This document shows, piece after piece, positions 5,851 to 5,926 of a stretch of 5,926 nucleotides of DNA (the stretch's first letter is position 1; the number at the start of each line of letters is the position of its first letter). The notes beneath the pieces are model-generated. The model searched no databases and was not told the origin of the DNA. It worked only from the letters and a program-made list of their open reading frames with translations. The position numbers were made by a program, and so were the translations under genes. This DNA comes from Bdellovibrionales bacterium (GTDB lineage: Bacteria; Bdellovibrionota; Bdellovibrionia; Bdellovibrionales; UBA1609): the NCBI GenBank assembly GCA_028279085.1, contig JANQSX010000213.1, positions 1-5,926 on the forward strand, written 5' to 3'.

Positions 5851-5926
5851 CTCATTTTTGTTTTAAATGAACCGTTAAACAGTGTATCATTTATTAAGAG
5901 GCAATAGAAACGACAGGCTTTTCTCT
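5851..5926. other. Downstream intergenic end, no gene supported
   Basis: Nothing here has a usable + strand start. Short AT-only inverted segments (TCATTT 5852-5857, AAATGA 5865-5870, TCATTTA 5887-5893) could pair in alternative ways, but none is followed by a clear T-run. On the minus strand a ten-codon frame enters from the right edge and stops at 5896-5894. It could be the end of a convergent gene, but it is too short to judge. Confidence 0.5.

Noticed and set aside
5852..5893. Terminator hairpin after the helix-turn-helix gene
   Set aside because: The possible stems are only 6-7 A/T-rich pairs with no clear T-run after them, so they do not qualify as an intrinsic terminator.
5894..5926. 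Minus-strand gene end (ten codons then TAA)
   Set aside because: It is too short to tell from chance; it would need sequence beyond the window.

Overview
This AT-rich window (roughly one third G+C by eye) carries the distal end of a bacterial complex I operon, nuoL-nuoM-nuoN, all on the + strand. It is followed by a 230-bp intergenic region rich in short repeats and a gene for a small DNA-binding protein with a coiled-coil tail. The Nuo sequences are of bacterial type and the L-M-N order is the standard one for NDH-1. The tail gene recalls, from memory only, helix-turn-helix/coiled-coil proteins of Bdellovibrio-like bacteria. I therefore lean towards an AT-rich relative of that group, but the window alone does not prove it.

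Left end (1-275): a nearly perfect inverted repeat with 133-bp arms, one mismatch and a 9-nt loop. The right arm is authentic nuoL sequence. The left arm is the same stretch flipped, and it replaces the true 5' end of nuoL. About the first 50 residues of NuoL are missing, and the first ~38 residues of the open frame are antisense nuoL. This looks like an amplification or assembly fold-back at a contig edge rather than biology.

Centre (about 134-4939): nuoL, nuoM and nuoN, separated by 25 and 30 bp and probably co-transcribed. They encode the three antiporter-like proton-pumping membrane subunits of NADH:quinone oxidoreductase. The key membrane Glu and Lys residues are present in all three.

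Right end (4940-5926): the intergenic DNA and the first 48 bases of the last gene hold nine copies of TAGTCA, seven direct and two inverted, including runs at exact 12-bp spacing. Two perfect TATAAT hexamers lie among them, as does a 26-codon upstream ORF whose peptide echoes the N-terminus of the downstream protein. The 226-aa product has a MerR/excisionase-like helix-turn-helix, a polar linker and a leucine-zipper-like C-terminus. An autoregulatory operator array is the most attractive reading, and it is the part of the window most worth following up. The last 76 bases hold no gene I can support.
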